From: Elysia chlorotica
Taxonomy: Eukaryota > Mollusca > Gastropoda > Plakobranchidae
NCBI GenBank assembly: GCA_003991915.1
Contig: RQTK01000024.1
Coordinates: 643,762-707,761 of the forward strand
Reading direction: 5' to 3'
Length of the DNA stretch: 64,000 bases
Part shown: positions 50,866-63,937 of the stretch, piece by piece
Numbering within the stretch: the first letter of the stretch is position 1
Layout of the letters: every line of letters begins with the position of its first letter
Program-made: the position numbers and the translations under genes
The notes under the pieces: model-generated
What the model saw: the letters and a program-made list of their open reading frames with translations, nothing else
Databases searched by the model: none
Told to the model about the DNA's origin: nothing

Positions 50866-52215
50866 AAGAAAGTGTACTTCACGCCAACAAGGACATTCCA
50901 AAGCGTGAAAAGAAAATGAAACAGCAATGGATGACACCAGAGATTTTAGAACTCATGTCAGAACGGAAAGCAAAGAAAAATCATCCAGATTACAATGAAT
51001 TAGACAAGAAAATTCGTCAAGAATGTCAAAAAGCGAAAGAAAGCTGGATTAATCATAAGTGTCGCATGATTGAAATTTACGGACTAAATAGTAGAGCGGC
51101 TCATGATGATATACGGCTTATAAGTGGTAAAAAACGAACCTCTGTAAATAATAATGGCATAAAGGATAATGAGAGGAAATTATTAATTGTCTAGAAAAAT
51201 TTGGCATAGACGGAAAACCCATCCAACTTATAGCAAATCTTTACTGGCACCAGAAGGCAGCTATTAGAATCCAAGGAGAACTGTCAGATTACACTCTCAT
51301 CAAAAGAGGAGTCAGACAAGGCTGCGTCCTATCACCCTACCTGTTTAATATTTATACAGAATTCATATTTAGAAAAACGGACAACATGCCGGGCATTAAG
51401 ATTGGTGGTAGGAACATAAATAATCTGAGGTATGCTGACGACACTGTGCTACTTACAGAAAGCATCAAGGACCTGCAGTCATTAGCAAACGCTGTAAAAA
51501 CAAATAGTGGCCAAGTTGGATTAGACATGAATCTACAGAAGACAAAAGTCTTGGTTATGTCCAAAAAACAAGATAAAAGTGCTATCGTAAAAATAAACAA
51601 CCAAACCCTAGAGGAGGTGTCTTCATACAAATACCTTGGACAACGCATTAATTCAGATGCTAAAAATAAAGAAGAAATATATACTAGAATAGCCATTGCA
51701 AAAACAAGGTTTGGCCAACTGAGGCAAATATTAACATCACAACAAACCCAATTATCCACTAGACTTAGAGTACTGAATTTAATGCTATACAATGTACACT
51801 CTGCTCTGTTATACGGGTCCGAGACATGGACTCTTTCTAAAGAAATCGAAAAGAAAATCAACTCCTTTGAGATGTGGACCTGTCGCCGTCTAGGAAAAAT
51901 TAGCTGGACAGAAAAGAAAACCAACAAAGACGTGTGTACCACTCTGGGCATCCAGCCGTCTTTAGTAAAGACAATAAAAACAAGAAAACTGAAGTATTTT
52001 GGACATGTGAGGCGGCACCAGACAATACAGAAGGTAATACTGGATGGAATGGTGGATGGCAAACGAGCAAGAGGCAGGCCAGCAAGAGCATGGATAGATG
52101 ACATTAAGGAATGGACCTGTCTTACAGCAAAAGAATGCAGCGAAAACGCAAGAGACAGGAGTGCATGGAGGACCATTTCAAGTCAACCTCACCCGAGATG
52201 ACACCGGAAGAAGAA
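50866..52215 (+). mobile_element. Internally deleted LINE (RTE/Jockey-like reverse transcriptase)
   Basis: Three blocks of one element are seen. The linker after the endonuclease is at 50916-51194 (MKQQWMTPEILELM). The RT middle part follows, from about 51193 (FGIDGKPIQLIANLYWHQ, GVRQGCVLSPYLFNIY). Then come the RT palm and tail at 51386-52201 (NLRYADDTVLL with the catalytic YADD, YGSETWTLSKEIEKK, FGHVRRH, ARGRPARAW). Compared with complete relatives, the RT fingers of about 130 residues are missing between the first two blocks, so it is dead. It ends in a GAA-rich tail about 170 bases before the RPP21 start codon. Confidence 0.88.
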
Positions 52216-52381
52216 GAAGAAGCTTATTGCCCCTGAACAACAATACGAAAAGGAAGAAGAAAAAGAACGTAGAGCTCTACCTGCTTTTTCTTTCGGTTTG
52301 ACTTGTTCATTATCCAGCGATTCCAGCTGGTGCTGATAGTTTGAACTGAAAAATACTAACGAGTAACAAAAGTCAAGTCTT

Positions 52382-55300
52382 ATGGGGAAAGACGGCGGCC
52401 CTCGATTTTTACACAAGGAAATATTCCAACGTGTCAATTTTCTGTTACAGGTAATAATAAATCTAGATTTCTAGATCTAGACCCTTCGAGTCGATGGAAA
52501 CAAAAAATCATATTGTTTTAGCACTTGTATTTGTAATGCTAGACGACAGACCTGACCAACGGCCGTTGGGGGCCCTGAAATGTTACGAAGGATGCAAGCA
52601 TTCAAGGCACACCTAACTAAACAGGTCACTACCTATCGTCCACCACACTCCTCGCCCTCCTAATCCTATCAAAATGTGAAAAAGAATGAAAAAGAGAGAA
52701 AGGCAGAATGTACATGTACCTTTCCTGTCCCACCCCATGGAACCAGCAAAAGGCACCCACCAAATGCTGAAAGTCAGCCTTCCCAACTATCCTACAACCA
52801 GCGAGCTTCCTCCAAACAATAAATGGCAGAATCTCCCTCCAAGACATTGCTACCCCGCCCTCTGTCACTGAATCTTTCACACCTTAGTCAGCACTCCGCA
52901 GCTGTGCGACCTGGCGAAGGAATCTAAATGATAGTCAGAACCTCATTTTCTCCCCTTTTTCAATTTGGAGGAGAAGTTGAGGCCGCCAACCCATATATAG
53001 TCCGACTAACCCTTCTCTACCATTAATGGCAGTTGACCTCCTAACAGAAAAGGGTCTGTGGATCAAATTTTTACTCGACTACTTTTGACACCATTGTGGT
53101 GTTTTAGCCCAATGCTAGTCGACAGACCTGCACACCCAACTAATCATGAATCTATAGGTCCATAGCTGTCGTCCATCACAATATTTTCCTCTGGCACTGT
53201 GTATAGATCTAGTGTTCTTACCATTTACATAACTCAACATCTAAGATAAGTAGGCTATAGTGCGATTCAAACTCAACAAACTTGCTCGTATTTTCTCTAA
53301 ATCTGTTCAGAATATAACTAAAAATGAATTATTGCTTTCACTTCTTATAGCCAGTTAAAACTTGTTTCAATCCTCTGATTAGCTCATTTCTTGATATAAT
53401 TTTATTAACCTTGCGGTAATAGATCATGTGGGCAGGTGTAATAGAGTAAACCACATTCCTCTTCCCTTCTCTGTCTCAAATCAATGATTTCAGATTACAG
53501 TGGAAACTTCACAAAACAAATTCTGATAGTTCGAATTTTGCAAGAGAATAGCTTGTTTTTTTTCTCTTTGGCTCTGTTAAAAGCAGACTCATCATTGGAC
53601 ATTTTTCTGGTTTGATTCTCTTAATTTGAAGCTCACACAAGCTATAGGCATTTAATGAGTAGTTTTTCATACAAGGTAATTAACAGTCAACCAATTTTAA
53701 CACTTTTTGTGAAGTTTTGATCCAATACCAAGCAATTCGATTTATGAGGTTTCCACTGTAAATGTACAGTGAGTTTATGATTGAAGGCAAATCTAGGCTA
53801 GAGACGTCAGTCAACAACCCGTGAATGAAAGGTCCCAACATTTTTTCTATGTAAAACTTTTAGGGTGAATACTCTCTCTTCTTAGATCTGTGTTTTGTGA
53901 TTTTATGCACGCAAAGCTAAATTCTCTGCTTTCTCAATATTATTTTTCAGGCAGCAAATCTTGTTTTGAAAGCAGACCCCAATAATGTAGAGCTATGCAG
54001 ACATTATATTGCCACCATGCGACTTGTTGCTGAAAAACATGTCATAAGATTGTGAGTAATATAAAAAAAACATGAGTTAAATATTTGTTGCTGGAAGTTA
54101 AATAGTCAAAATGTTCATAATGTAGTAAATTGCTCTACCAAAAGATATATCCAGTGCAATATAAATTAAATGTTGATTAGTGTTTTTAAAACTATAATCT
54201 CACATTTGTTAAGCCCAATGCTTTGTTACAGCTTTTCTTAGCTTTCAAATACAGATCGAACATCGGTTTTAACTTAACAAAAATTAAAAATTGAATTTTA
54301 GAAATTTTAACGAGTACATAATTATAGTGTGGGTTATAATTTTGCAAAGCTTTTATAAAGTTCATACTTTAATCATCATCACTGGGCCAGTAGGATGATG
54401 TGCTATTTTTTTTTAGACATTATTTGTCTATTTTATGGTAAAGTTACATAGCAAGTTAAAATTTAAAATGTGCAATTTGGGTTTATTTTTAGGTTATGAA
54501 AAACAATAGTGGATGTGTATGCTAATGTAGGATTAAATCTTTCTTCTTTTTTTTTGTTTTGTTTTTTTAAATTAACTCAAAAGCTACAAAAAGTGAGAAT
54601 ATCCTATTCTGCTAGCTCAGTGAAATTGCATTCTTCCAGTGCGTTTTCTCATTTACGTTTGGATGTATTTTTAGAATCACTTTGGCCAAAGAGTTTATTA
54701 ATAGCACTAGAGGGTTTAGCAAAAATGGTGGCATACTGGCACACAAGCTCGTGGTGCCTGTAAACCAGAGGGGGGAGGGGCTAGGGCTGCCAATCCTGAG
54801 TCCAATGCAATAGCTAACCAATCGGAAAATAATGAGACTGGCCCTCTCTGGAGAGTTTTCATAACTTCTAATAGGCGATTTTATTATATTATTATTATTG
54901 TTGTTGTTGCTGTCATTGTTATTATTATTTTAAATGATATTCACTTGCTGCAATCATCTGCTTGATCTAACTGTAACAACATTTTGAAGTTCACTCTTTA
55001 AGCTGTGATTGATTACACACTTATAGATGCGCTCATCTATGTAACATTGTTTTGTAACATTATAAACATAGGCTTGCGTGTCGTAGTCTAGCGCATCACA
55101 CTCCAATTCAAGTTTCGCTGTGTTGTGACGTCACTGAACCCTTTTTAAAAACTGACTTTGGGTGATAGTTTTTCTATAAGATGACGTTTTTACAGTCGTA
55201 AAGGGCAAATAATTTTCATTTTACCTACCTAGAGATGATTTGTTTTCTTTGACCATGTAAACTAAATCAGTAAAAGACAAGCAAACAAAGCTGGCTTACA

Positions 55301-57340
55301 AGTTACATGTACAAAAATTCATAGCGTTTTCGTCAACTTTTTTTCCTACTCGTAATCATGTGTTATCAATACATTCCAGACATCCCCACATCAAAAGAAG
55401 CTTTTGCAAAAAATGCAATGTTGTTCTTTTACCTGGACATACGTCAATGGTTAGATCTAGAAGTAAGTATTTCATACATAAATACTTTTTCTAATGCTAT
55501 GTGAATAAGCCTGTCAAAGAATTTAAAAAAACCTCTTGTTTTTCTTGTACCTCCCTCTCCTTCTTTTTCTATCTGTCTTAAATATTTTGCTTTGTTAGTC
55601 TTGGGCCCGTTTACAATATAGTCTATATATTGTCTATATAGTTCAATCAACTAAACTGAATCTTATCTTGTTGCCAATTTGGTATTGTAATGTTTTATAA
55701 AACCAGGTCAAGAGTGCATATCTCTTTACTGAGCAAGATTTGTTTCATTGTTGGAAACAGTAAAATCCATTGCAATACATGTATAGCCCTCGCCCACCTC
55801 CATCCTCGAAATCGCAGATATGGATAAGACCTTTGATGTTTTGTTTCACTTCTTCCTTTTTTGTGAAATTGGACAATTGGGACCTTTTCCTGAATTTAAT
55901 GTGTTGTCTGTTGCATATGGCGTGCATGTTTCCAATAGATAAATATCCAGCCCATTAAAAATAAAAATAGCAGTTGTCAGTATTTACATGTCAATGTTTT
56001 TTTTTTAATTTTGTTCAGTGTTCAATGCTGTTCCCTAATACCAATCTGTGTAATTTTTGTCTTTTTCTAACCAAGGGGTTTTGGTAAATATTATTGTCAA
56101 AATGTTGATCTATAATTAATTCGATGAAACTCATGTTATATTATAATACATGACTCAAGATATTTTTTATTTTGAATAAAGAGTACACAGATGAGTCTCA
56201 GTCTCGTTTTTTTTGGGGTCAATATTAGTAATTGAATTGTCAAATACTTTTCTGTTTAACAAGGTCTAAAACCTTTTTGCCAGACAGAATGAAATCACAT
56301 CTATTAATAGTTTAGTGAAGAAACTGCTAGGGAAATGTACATGATTTGATGGCAAGTGGACTTTGTGGAGGCTAAATGTGTCTCTATTTGCCATGAAATA
56401 TAACTTTTTTTTCTATCTTTATAACTACCACATAAAGCTGATTGGCCAAATACATGTTATTGATCTATGTTATTTTTTTTTAAGTCTGTCATTGTTTAAC
56501 TTTTTGCAGTGAATGAGAAAAAATGTTTTATTGTTCATTGAACTCATATTAGATGTTTATCATAAGATGCAACTGCATGTGATAGAAGTGCCTATTCTTT
56601 CTCCAATAAATAAGTATCAGGATTGCGTTGTAAACTTTTGAATATCTCTTCAGGTAAAGTTTCCACACATTTCATTTTTCAAAAAATTCACTTGTATCTG
56701 CACCATGAGCTTATCAAAGAGTGGTGGATGTTACTTGTCATGTTCAAAGTCACCTACGCTCTGAAAGCCTTTAGATAAAATGTTGCAATGGTATAAAATG
56801 TTAACCCCTTACTGCTCATTAGATGATATGGTGCAGAATGTAATTTCGACAGCTATAGCCTAGCACACTGCATTGCAAAACTTACTATTACTAGTATTAC
56901 TATAAGCTCTGAGCAAGCTAATAGCTTCAAATGCTTTGAGTTTATAAAATTGTAGAGCACATATTTTTTACATATTATTTATCATAATTATTGGTTTTTA
57001 CTCTCTTTCCAAGAGTGCAGGTAATTCAAAGTTTCGTCAAAGTTTAAATCCTCAAAGTCACATCGTCATAGCAAGTCATTCTTTAAATATTTTTTTATTT
57101 CATCCACAGAATATATTTTGGTTGAAGAGTCATATCTCAAAAAATGTTCAGTTAAACTTTAAAACTTACATCTTGTTCTCCCTCACAGGCAAGAGTGAGC
57201 CCCACACAGTAGTAACATGCAAGCTATGTGGGACAATGAAAAGGTTCATGTGGAGAAAATCACATCAGCTTTGGATTGATAAACAAGAGGCATGGTGTGA
57301 TTACAACCAACAGGACAAAAAGTCTATAAAGTTAAAATAA
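52382..57340 (+). CDS. RPP21: Ribonuclease P protein subunit p21
   Basis: RPP21 is a zinc-ribbon subunit of nuclear RNase P (and MRP-related particles) that trims the 5' leader of tRNAs. Exons 52382-52450, 53951-54051, 55380-55462 and 57189-57340 join in phases 0, 2 and 1 and give 134 residues; human has 154. Exon 1 ends EIFQRVNFLLQ, matching the human AFQRLNFLYQ. Exon 2 holds AANLVLKADPNNVELCRHY. Exon 3 has HPHIKRSFCKKC and LLPGHTSMVRSR. Exon 4 has TVVTCKLCGTMKRFM. The two CxxC pairs (CKKC and CKLC) are the expected zinc ligands. The C-terminal tail is shorter than in human. The ATG is about 170 bases after a LINE fragment, so the promoter may overlap it. AATAAA overlaps the stop codon region (57336-57341). 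Confidence 0.92.
52535..53190 (+). repeat. Degenerate direct repeat pair in RPP21 intron 1
   Basis: 'aatgctag(a/t)cgacagacctg' occurs near 52536 and near 53111. Both are followed within about 80 bases by 'cacacc(t/c)aactaa' and 'tcgtcca(c/t)ca'. These are probably an old duplication or transposon ends; no family was recognised. Confidence 0.5.
53498..53758. mobile_element. Short TIR element, family A copy 4
   Basis: Ends CAGTGGAAACTTCACAAA and ATGAGGTTTCCACTG with TA on both sides, 261 bases, in RPP21 intron 1. The interior is shared with the 34180 copy ('ttcgaattttgcaagagaa'). Confidence 0.8.
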
Positions 57341-58049
57341 ATGACTTTATTCCTGCAGAAAAATGGACACTTGTTTAAAACATTTTACTCTTCTGTGAAT
57401 ATCTATGAATCTTATGTTTTATTGTAATTTATCCTTGTTGCACAGGAAACTGTGGAATGTACATACTATATGTCTTTATTTTCAGTTTTAAATGGTATAT
57501 AAGGGTATACAATAATATGAAAATCAACTGAAGTTGAAACAAAGAGAGTAATAAATTATTTGACAGGACACAAATCGACAGAGCACCAAAAGCAATAATC
57601 TGACTATATATATTTTTTTTTTTTCGGAAGAGGAGGGGGGGGGGGGGTAAAAACAACTGAAGCTTTTAAGCCTCTAATTACCCTGAAGGTGGTCGTAAGA
57701 ACCAGTGACATGAAGTTAATTTTGACACCTCAGTCTGTTTCTTAAACTCATGATAGTTTATCATATAATGTGCTTCTATGAATCTAAGTTGTTTTGGTTT
57801 ACATGGCGTGTTTTACTTTTCTTCGAGGAACATCTATTACTAGATGTCACCAATAGATCTTCATACAATCTGTCAAGTAATTTGTATAAGAATAAAGCAG
57901 TAAAGATCATATTGAGACCGATGATTCGAAGAGAATTCTCTTGTAACTCTTTCAAGGGTTTTTATTCCAGAAAACAAATAGACTTAACGAGGAATATCAT
58001 TTGGTTGAAATATGTCCAAAGTTCAATTCCATTAGTCATATGTTTCCTA

Positions 58050-58135
58050 AAGAATCATGAGGCACCAGTTGTGGATTGAACCTCCAACCTTCTGCTCTCA
58101 AGACAAATGTTCCACCAGTTGAGCTATCTGATGTT
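58050..58135 (-). mobile_element. tRNA-like sequence, probably a SINE head
   Basis: The minus strand reads TAGCTCAACTGGTGGAAC (A-box-like) and, about 30 bases on, GGAGGTTCAATCC (B-box-like) with a possible T stem TGGA/TCCA. The anticodon arm and acceptor stem do not pair well, so this is not called a tRNA gene. Confidence 0.5.
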
Positions 58136-59821
58136 CCAAAGTGTTTATGTGTGTGCTGTATGAATGACATACATGTATTTTGTCTGGCGTGTGTGGATAA
58201 AAACAATTGTTGATATACTACTACATGACTGTACATTATTACTGCTGTCTTTAAAAATTAAAGTTTAAAGTTTTGGATCGAAAGAATCACTGTTACTTTG
58301 TCATTCCTTGGTCTCTTGCTATAACGGTTTTGTACTATCCCTGTCTATAGGTTACTTAGATAATTGCTGTGGAGATTAAAATTTTATTTTATGGAATAGG
58401 TTGATTTACAATCATGAAAATTCACAACTTTACTGCTAGACTAAGTTTTTGCTTTTGTCAAAAACTCCAAGTCTTAACAAAGCTAGCTCTTCAGTTGTTG
58501 TATTGTTTAGAGCTGAAGATTTGTAGGAATCTTTGTGGTTAAAACTATAAAAATACAGCCCTCCTCCACATTCCGCATGAAAAAAAATAAACAACTTCAA
58601 ATAATGAATTGTAGGTTGAAAGATACAGTATAAGGGTTTCTCTAAGTATCACACTTACAGGCTTGTCAAAGTGAGAAAAAACAAAGAGGTTTGGGGGAAG
58701 GAGAACAAGACAAGCAGGATAAATACAAAAAAAGTTTAAAAGAGCTTGAATTTGAAAAAAATGTCTAAAGGAAACATTCATATAAAATAATTAACTTAGT
58801 GGCAAATTCAGAAAGACTCGGTTATTATTATTATTTGTTGTTGTTGTGCTTCTCAAACTGCATACAATGTACACTTATAATAATAGTTGTTTTTGACTCG
58901 ATGGAGGAGTTTAAATAATAAAAAAAATTAGAGTGATTTTTACATATAGGCACATGCTGGGCAACAGAAAAATCTCAAGGGCTTTACATTAGAAATTACG
59001 CTTTGTAGATATAAAAGTAGTTTTAAGAAGTATAATAAGCATCCAATAAACAAAATGATATTCGCTGTTTCGCATGGGGGGGGGGAGATTTTTAAAAAAT
59101 CTATTGTGCCCTTGTTGTAAATGTGAAGCATTATGACAAAATAACTCTGAATTCTGTTCAGACATAGAAATGACAATAACATAATAAGATAAATTGGGAA
59201 CAAAATATTCATTACATTAGTGAAATAATTGAATTACGTTATGAGCTCATTGACAAAATTATTATTATTTCAAAGTAAATTTCATATTTCCAGCTCCAAT
59301 TGCAGTATTTGAATAATTCCTTAGTTAATTATAGACTGCAACTGGACTTATTTTTGTCAGATTGCTACAGAAATAATTGAAGAGATAAGTTACAAAACAA
59401 ATTAAAACATAAAACTTTGAACATTTTTAAGACAACTACCATATCTGATCTCTCATGGAAAAAGTTCCCAACAAGAGTTTCATAACATTGAAAGACTGAG
59501 TGCAATAAGGTTTTGGAAAGGTTTAGAGTTTCAAAGTTTTTGTACAAATGTTAATGAGTATACATTCTGAAATTACACACCTGTTAATAAACTTTAGAAC
59601 TCAATAACCATTCCTAAAAAAAAAAAGATTTTATCCTGGGGTTAATAGTAATATTTCATCACTACAAGACCAGAGCTTTTACATTTATAACATGTAGGAA
59701 GTTCAAACCTGTGCATAAAGGCACACATAAATAATGAAAAAAAAAGGTATTGCGCTCCTCTCAAATAAATAGGTAGGGAAGAATTGTAATATTTTCAACA
59801 TATACATTCGCAATTTTATAC

Positions 59822-60043
59822 TCAACACCCAAAAGGTCTGTGGTTCTGGTCCTGGCGATTTCGCCCCCTACTGGTTAGGACGATGTCAGTTTAATGTGAC
59901 CAGCCGAGTCAGGAGTCATGGTATGCCTGCCCTGTCTCGTGTATGGCAGCATATAAAATTGTCAGACGTCTGTCTTGGGGCCCATCTACAATATAGCCTG
60001 TATAGTGCTGATGATGGACATTAAACCAACTATTCAACAACTC
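59822..60043 (+). mobile_element. tRNA-derived SINE, family S copy 3
   Basis: It shares the central blocks 'caggagtcatggtat', 'cataaaattgtcagac' and 'cttggggcccatctacaat' with copy 1, and ends 'gatggacattaaaccaac'. The 5' head is shortened. Confidence 0.75.
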
Positions 60044-61991
60044 TACACCCAATATAAACCTTTCAAGTGTACACAGAATCTTGAGATATTTGCATTTTTC
60101 TGAGATAAAATACTTGCGTTTATTACATTTTTCATGACAAAAATAGAATGTAAATTATAATTATATCTCCATGCTTCCGTAAATGATAAAGTGTTAATAA
60201 ATAAGACAAAGTGCTTTACTCGCACAAATTTAATTACTTCACAAATCCTATGAAAATTCCACATTGGTTTTGATCTGCTCTTTTGCTCCCTTGGCAGGTA
60301 CTTAAAAAGACAGCATATTTTCTAGTAACGTTCCAAAAAGAGTGCTTTTCCAAACATGTCTTTGAAAGAAAATTGAGTCCTAATTAAAAAATAACAATTT
60401 AGGTTTATCCACTTTTTTTTGTGATATTTCTATTTTGAATTTAAGAACAACTTGGTGAAAACTTGTAAACTGAATTTAAAAATGTCATTCTGTGGCAATC
60501 TTCTCTTCATTTAGTGCATGACATTGGTATGCTATCTTGAAAAGCTATGATTGAAGCAACAGCCAGATATTGAAAAGAATTCTATGTCTCCTGTACAAAA
60601 GTGTAGGTAAAAAAAAAAAAGTATATTTCATATAAACCTAGATACTTCATGCCTTACAGTGCAAAAAAACTTTGTAACACAAACACATCTTTCATATATA
60701 TGTAAATAGTTCTTTTCTTGCATAACAACAGTTGAGAACTGTATTTAACTTCAACGTGGTTGATCATACTCAAAATCCAATGCAATTTATTTTAGAGAAA
60801 TGATAGAAAATTTAGGCAAAATTGGGGCAAAAATAGATTTCTTAAAAGATAAAGATGACGTTGAAAATACCTTTAAAAGAAAGAATGCAAAAGTGACAGG
60901 TATATCAATGAATACTACAAACAAGTCAAAACAATTTAGATTGTGAATGCCTTCCATGAAAGTACATGTTGCGTGCAAATCTTTACAACATACTACATAA
61001 AATAAATAGACTGTGATAAAGTACAGATGGCAGAAGATCAATTCATTGGCTTTTTCTTTTTTTCAAACGAGCATGTGATTGTGATCAGTCATGAAGTATG
61101 GTCAAGAAGCACAGAAAAAAATGTTTCCTTAGAAAGCCTGTGTATGGAAGGAGGGGCGAGGAGTCACACAACTCTGATCTGCGTAATGTAAAAACAGTAC
61201 TGCTTTGTACGTTTTTTAGTCTAAGATCATGCACCAGCCACGCAGTTAGCTGCAAGTTAGTTATCTTGACATACCATAAGAATAGAAAGAATTTGATTTG
61301 ATTCAACTGTTTTTTTTTAATTCAATGTTTTTATCGACCTCATAGTTGACTTTATCCTTTAATTTATTGCATGAAAGATATACATAGTAAAAAAAAGAAA
61401 CCAAAACTGGCTTCGAAAATAAAATTAAAACAGGTATGTCTTTGTATAAGTCAATATTGCACAATTCATAAACACATAGAAACTGAATATCTATGATAAC
61501 ATAGATAATATGAAAAAGTGTTATACTTATCACAGACAAAAAATGTAAAATTTTTAATTTTAGATAAAACAAAACACATAGCACTACTTTCATGGCACAG
61601 AAAGAATTGTGAATGTAGATTGTATAGTAAAAACATTTTATACTTTATTTACGGCAAAAGCAAAATCATCTCTATTTTGTTTTTGTTTTTGTTGAAATGT
61701 ATCATACTTATTTTGATTCTAAAGTAGATGTATTTTAGCACATGACATAAAAATGTTTTGATAATACGCAAACACAACGTTGCTGCATTTTTTAATTTGT
61801 GACATCACCCAATTAACTTTTGAAATACAACTCCAATAAAAATATACATCAGACTTTTATCAACCTTGAACTGTCTAAGTTTACTACTTAAATAATAATC
61901 ATCTGTTTGATTTGAATTTGATATTGTTAAAATGCCTAATTCAATCCAATCACCAATGATTACTCCTATGCACTTATACATGTATTAGTTC

Positions 61992-62255
61992 AAAGGGAGT
62001 AAGCTGACTTCAGTGGTAGAACTCTAGCCTTCAAATAAGACGACCCGCAATCTATGCCAGGATCAGGCAACAATTTTTGTCAAGTTTCTTTCCTACTGAT
62101 CTATATCAGTATAATGTAACCAGCTGAGACATAAAATCCTGATATCCCTGCTCTGTTTCTGTACATACACTTGCCATCAAACATTAGTCTTGGCAACCTT
62201 CCACAAAATAGCCTAGTTGCTAACGATGGACGTTAAAAAACCAACAAAGTAGACC
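61992..62255 (+). mobile_element. tRNA-derived SINE, family S copy 4 (diverged)
   Basis: This is a diverged relative. The head 'gacttcagtggtagaactctag' and the end 'cgatggacgttaaaaaaccaac' are kept, and the centre shows only patches of the family sequence. Confidence 0.6.
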
Positions 62256-62398
62256 AAACCAACTAATTCAATAGAATTGCTAAAAATGCTTGGGTGCCTT
62301 TGTCTTGTACTTAATACATATTTGTGTTATTAATATATTAATCACAGGACTTTGATTACTCAGTGTTTCCTTTTTCTTTTGAGTTTTGGTAAGAGCCT

Positions 62399-63937
62399 TC
62401 AACACTCTCCACCACAAAAGGTACAATTCATAGCCTCATAGCATACATTCTCTTGAAGACGGATGCCACTCCATTGCTGACAACAAACTTGAGATGATGG
62501 TGTTTCAAACAATAGAGCTCTCTTTAAAGCTGGGGGTAATCCTAAATGCTGAACTATCTCACGACGGGTTAACTTGCTTGGTTTTTGTGACTTGTTGGTC
62601 CTTTGACTTAATCCCTGTTTGCAGCTTTCAACTCGTGTCTGAAGCTTATGGCTCTTATTTTTAGTGTTGCTAAGCCTTAAAGCAAAAAGTCTTGATGATA
62701 AACTCTGAGGATGAAGTCCAGAAGTTGTACCATTACTGCGATGCTTTGAGTGTGTGTGACTAGAGTGATTCAAAGCTGAAGACACTGCCATAAGGCTTAA
62801 GGTGAAAAGAGACTGTGGTTGCATTGATAGAAATGTGATAATAGCTAGGCACTGCCTTTGAGGAGTAATCAAATTCAAATCTGGCTCTTGATTTTCCTCC
62901 TCATCCCCCAGACAGCGAATAATTTCCGTATCCCAACAAAGTTGTTTTATGTCATAGCGGGTGAAAAACTTATTCGCAATGAAGTACATTGCAATATCTG
63001 GCTGTTTACTGAGCAGCGCTACTGCCAGAGGAGAGATTGGAGTTTGAGGATAAGAGAATGGAAACATGTGTTCTTTGCACAGTCGATCTAGAGGCGGGCA
63101 TCCATTCATGACCATACGCCTCACCACAGCCTTCTTGGATCGAGCCACCATCTCATGCAGGTAGTCTTGATCTTGGAATGACAAAGTCAGATCAGCCCCT
63201 GCTTTTAGAAGATTTAAAACCCAGTTGTAGTAACCATAGCTTGAATGATAGGCGATAGTAAGAGGTGTAAATCCATCCTGGGCAATAGTGTTAATAACAG
63301 CCCCATTTTCCAAAAACAGCTTTGAGGCCTTACTATTATTGTATTTAAGGGCAAACATCAATGCTGTGTAACCAGCATCATCTTTAACATTAATATCAGC
63401 CCCAGCTTTAACAAGGCACTCAACACAGTCAAACCATTTTACTTTTGCAGCGGCCATTAATGGTGTGCTTCCTGTGTTTGTCTTACAGTTCAGCCATGAC
63501 TTTGGCATAACGTCTATAAGATATTTTAGGCAATCAAGACGACCATGTATGACAGAACATATAACAGCATTTCTACCATCCTTGTCCCTCTTACCTAGAT
63601 CAGCACCAGATGCTTTAAGAAACTGTAGGCAAGACAGAAAACCTCGCTGTGCAGAATGCAGAGCTGCAGTCATCTGATCTTTGTCCATGCTGTCAACATT
63701 AGCCCCATGTCGCATCAAGATCTTCAGCAATGAACATCTGACACTATCCCCTGCTGCATCTGTCTCATGGTCCTTTAATCCTGTGACACAAAGTATTAAG
63801 GCTGGTGTGCTCAAATAGTCCTTGGCAAAGCAAAGAGCAGAGCAAGTCCCTGATTTTAATAGTTCCTCTACTTTGTCTACATTGCCATACCTGATCGCAT
63901 TAAGAAGATATGAACTTGTGTCAGATGCCATTGACAT
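62399..63937 (-). CDS. Ankyrin-repeat protein with probable SOCS box
   Basis: A single coding exon of 512 residues. Residues about 9-255 hold seven ankyrin repeats, for example LLNAIRYGNVDKVEELLKSG, GSTPLMAAAKVKWFDCVECL, AGYTALMFALKYNNSKASKL, and DGFTPLTIAYHSSYGYYNWV. After a linker of low conservation, residues about 455-480 read KLTRREIVQHLGLPPALKRA, like the second half of a SOCS box (the LPxxLK motif that binds cullin 5). SLFTLSLMAVSSAL (about residue 375) could be a BC-box-like part but is far away. ASB proteins use the ankyrins to pick substrates for a cullin-5 ubiquitin ligase. The C-terminus is Cys-rich (CTFCGGEC). The start is the first ATG of the frame; upstream noncoding exons may be beyond the window. 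The ankyrin call is firm and the SOCS call moderate. Confidence 0.85.
   Translation of the reverse strand: MSMASDTSSYLLNAIRYGNVDKVEELLKSGTCSALCFAKDYLSTPALILCVTGLKDHETDAAGDSVRCSLLKILMRHGANVDSMDKDQMTAALHSAQRGFLSCLQFLKASGADLGKRDKDGRNAVICSVIHGRLDCLKYLIDVMPKSWLNCKTNTGSTPLMAAAKVKWFDCVECLVKAGADINVKDDAGYTALMFALKYNNSKASKLFLENGAVINTIAQDGFTPLTIAYHSSYGYYNWVLNLLKAGADLTLSFQDQDYLHEMVARSKKAVVRRMVMNGCPPLDRLCKEHMFPFSYPQTPISPLAVALLSKQPDIAMYFIANKFFTRYDIKQLCWDTEIIRCLGDEEENQEPDLNLITPQRQCLAIITFLSMQPQSLFTLSLMAVSSALNHSSHTHSKHRSNGTTSGLHPQSLSSRLFALRLSNTKNKSHKLQTRVESCKQGLSQRTNKSQKPSKLTRREIVQHLGLPPALKRALLFETPSSQVCCQQWSGIRLQENVCYEAMNCTFCGGEC

Larger units (their letters stand above)
57341..62398. other. Convergent spacer between RPP21 and the ankyrin gene
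   Basis: No gene was recognised. It holds two SINE copies (59822-60043 and 61992-62255), a tRNA-like SINE head (about 58050-58135, minus), G runs near 57639 and 59079, and A/T-rich sequence. The 3' UTRs of both flanking genes fall here. Confidence 0.6.

Noticed and set aside
57750..58079. 109-codon plus-strand frame
   Set aside because: AT-rich, no motif, no splice or poly(A) context, no family recognised.
58050..58135. tRNA gene on the minus strand
   Set aside because: A- and B-box-like sequences are present, but the acceptor and anticodon stems do not pair, so it is treated as a SINE head.
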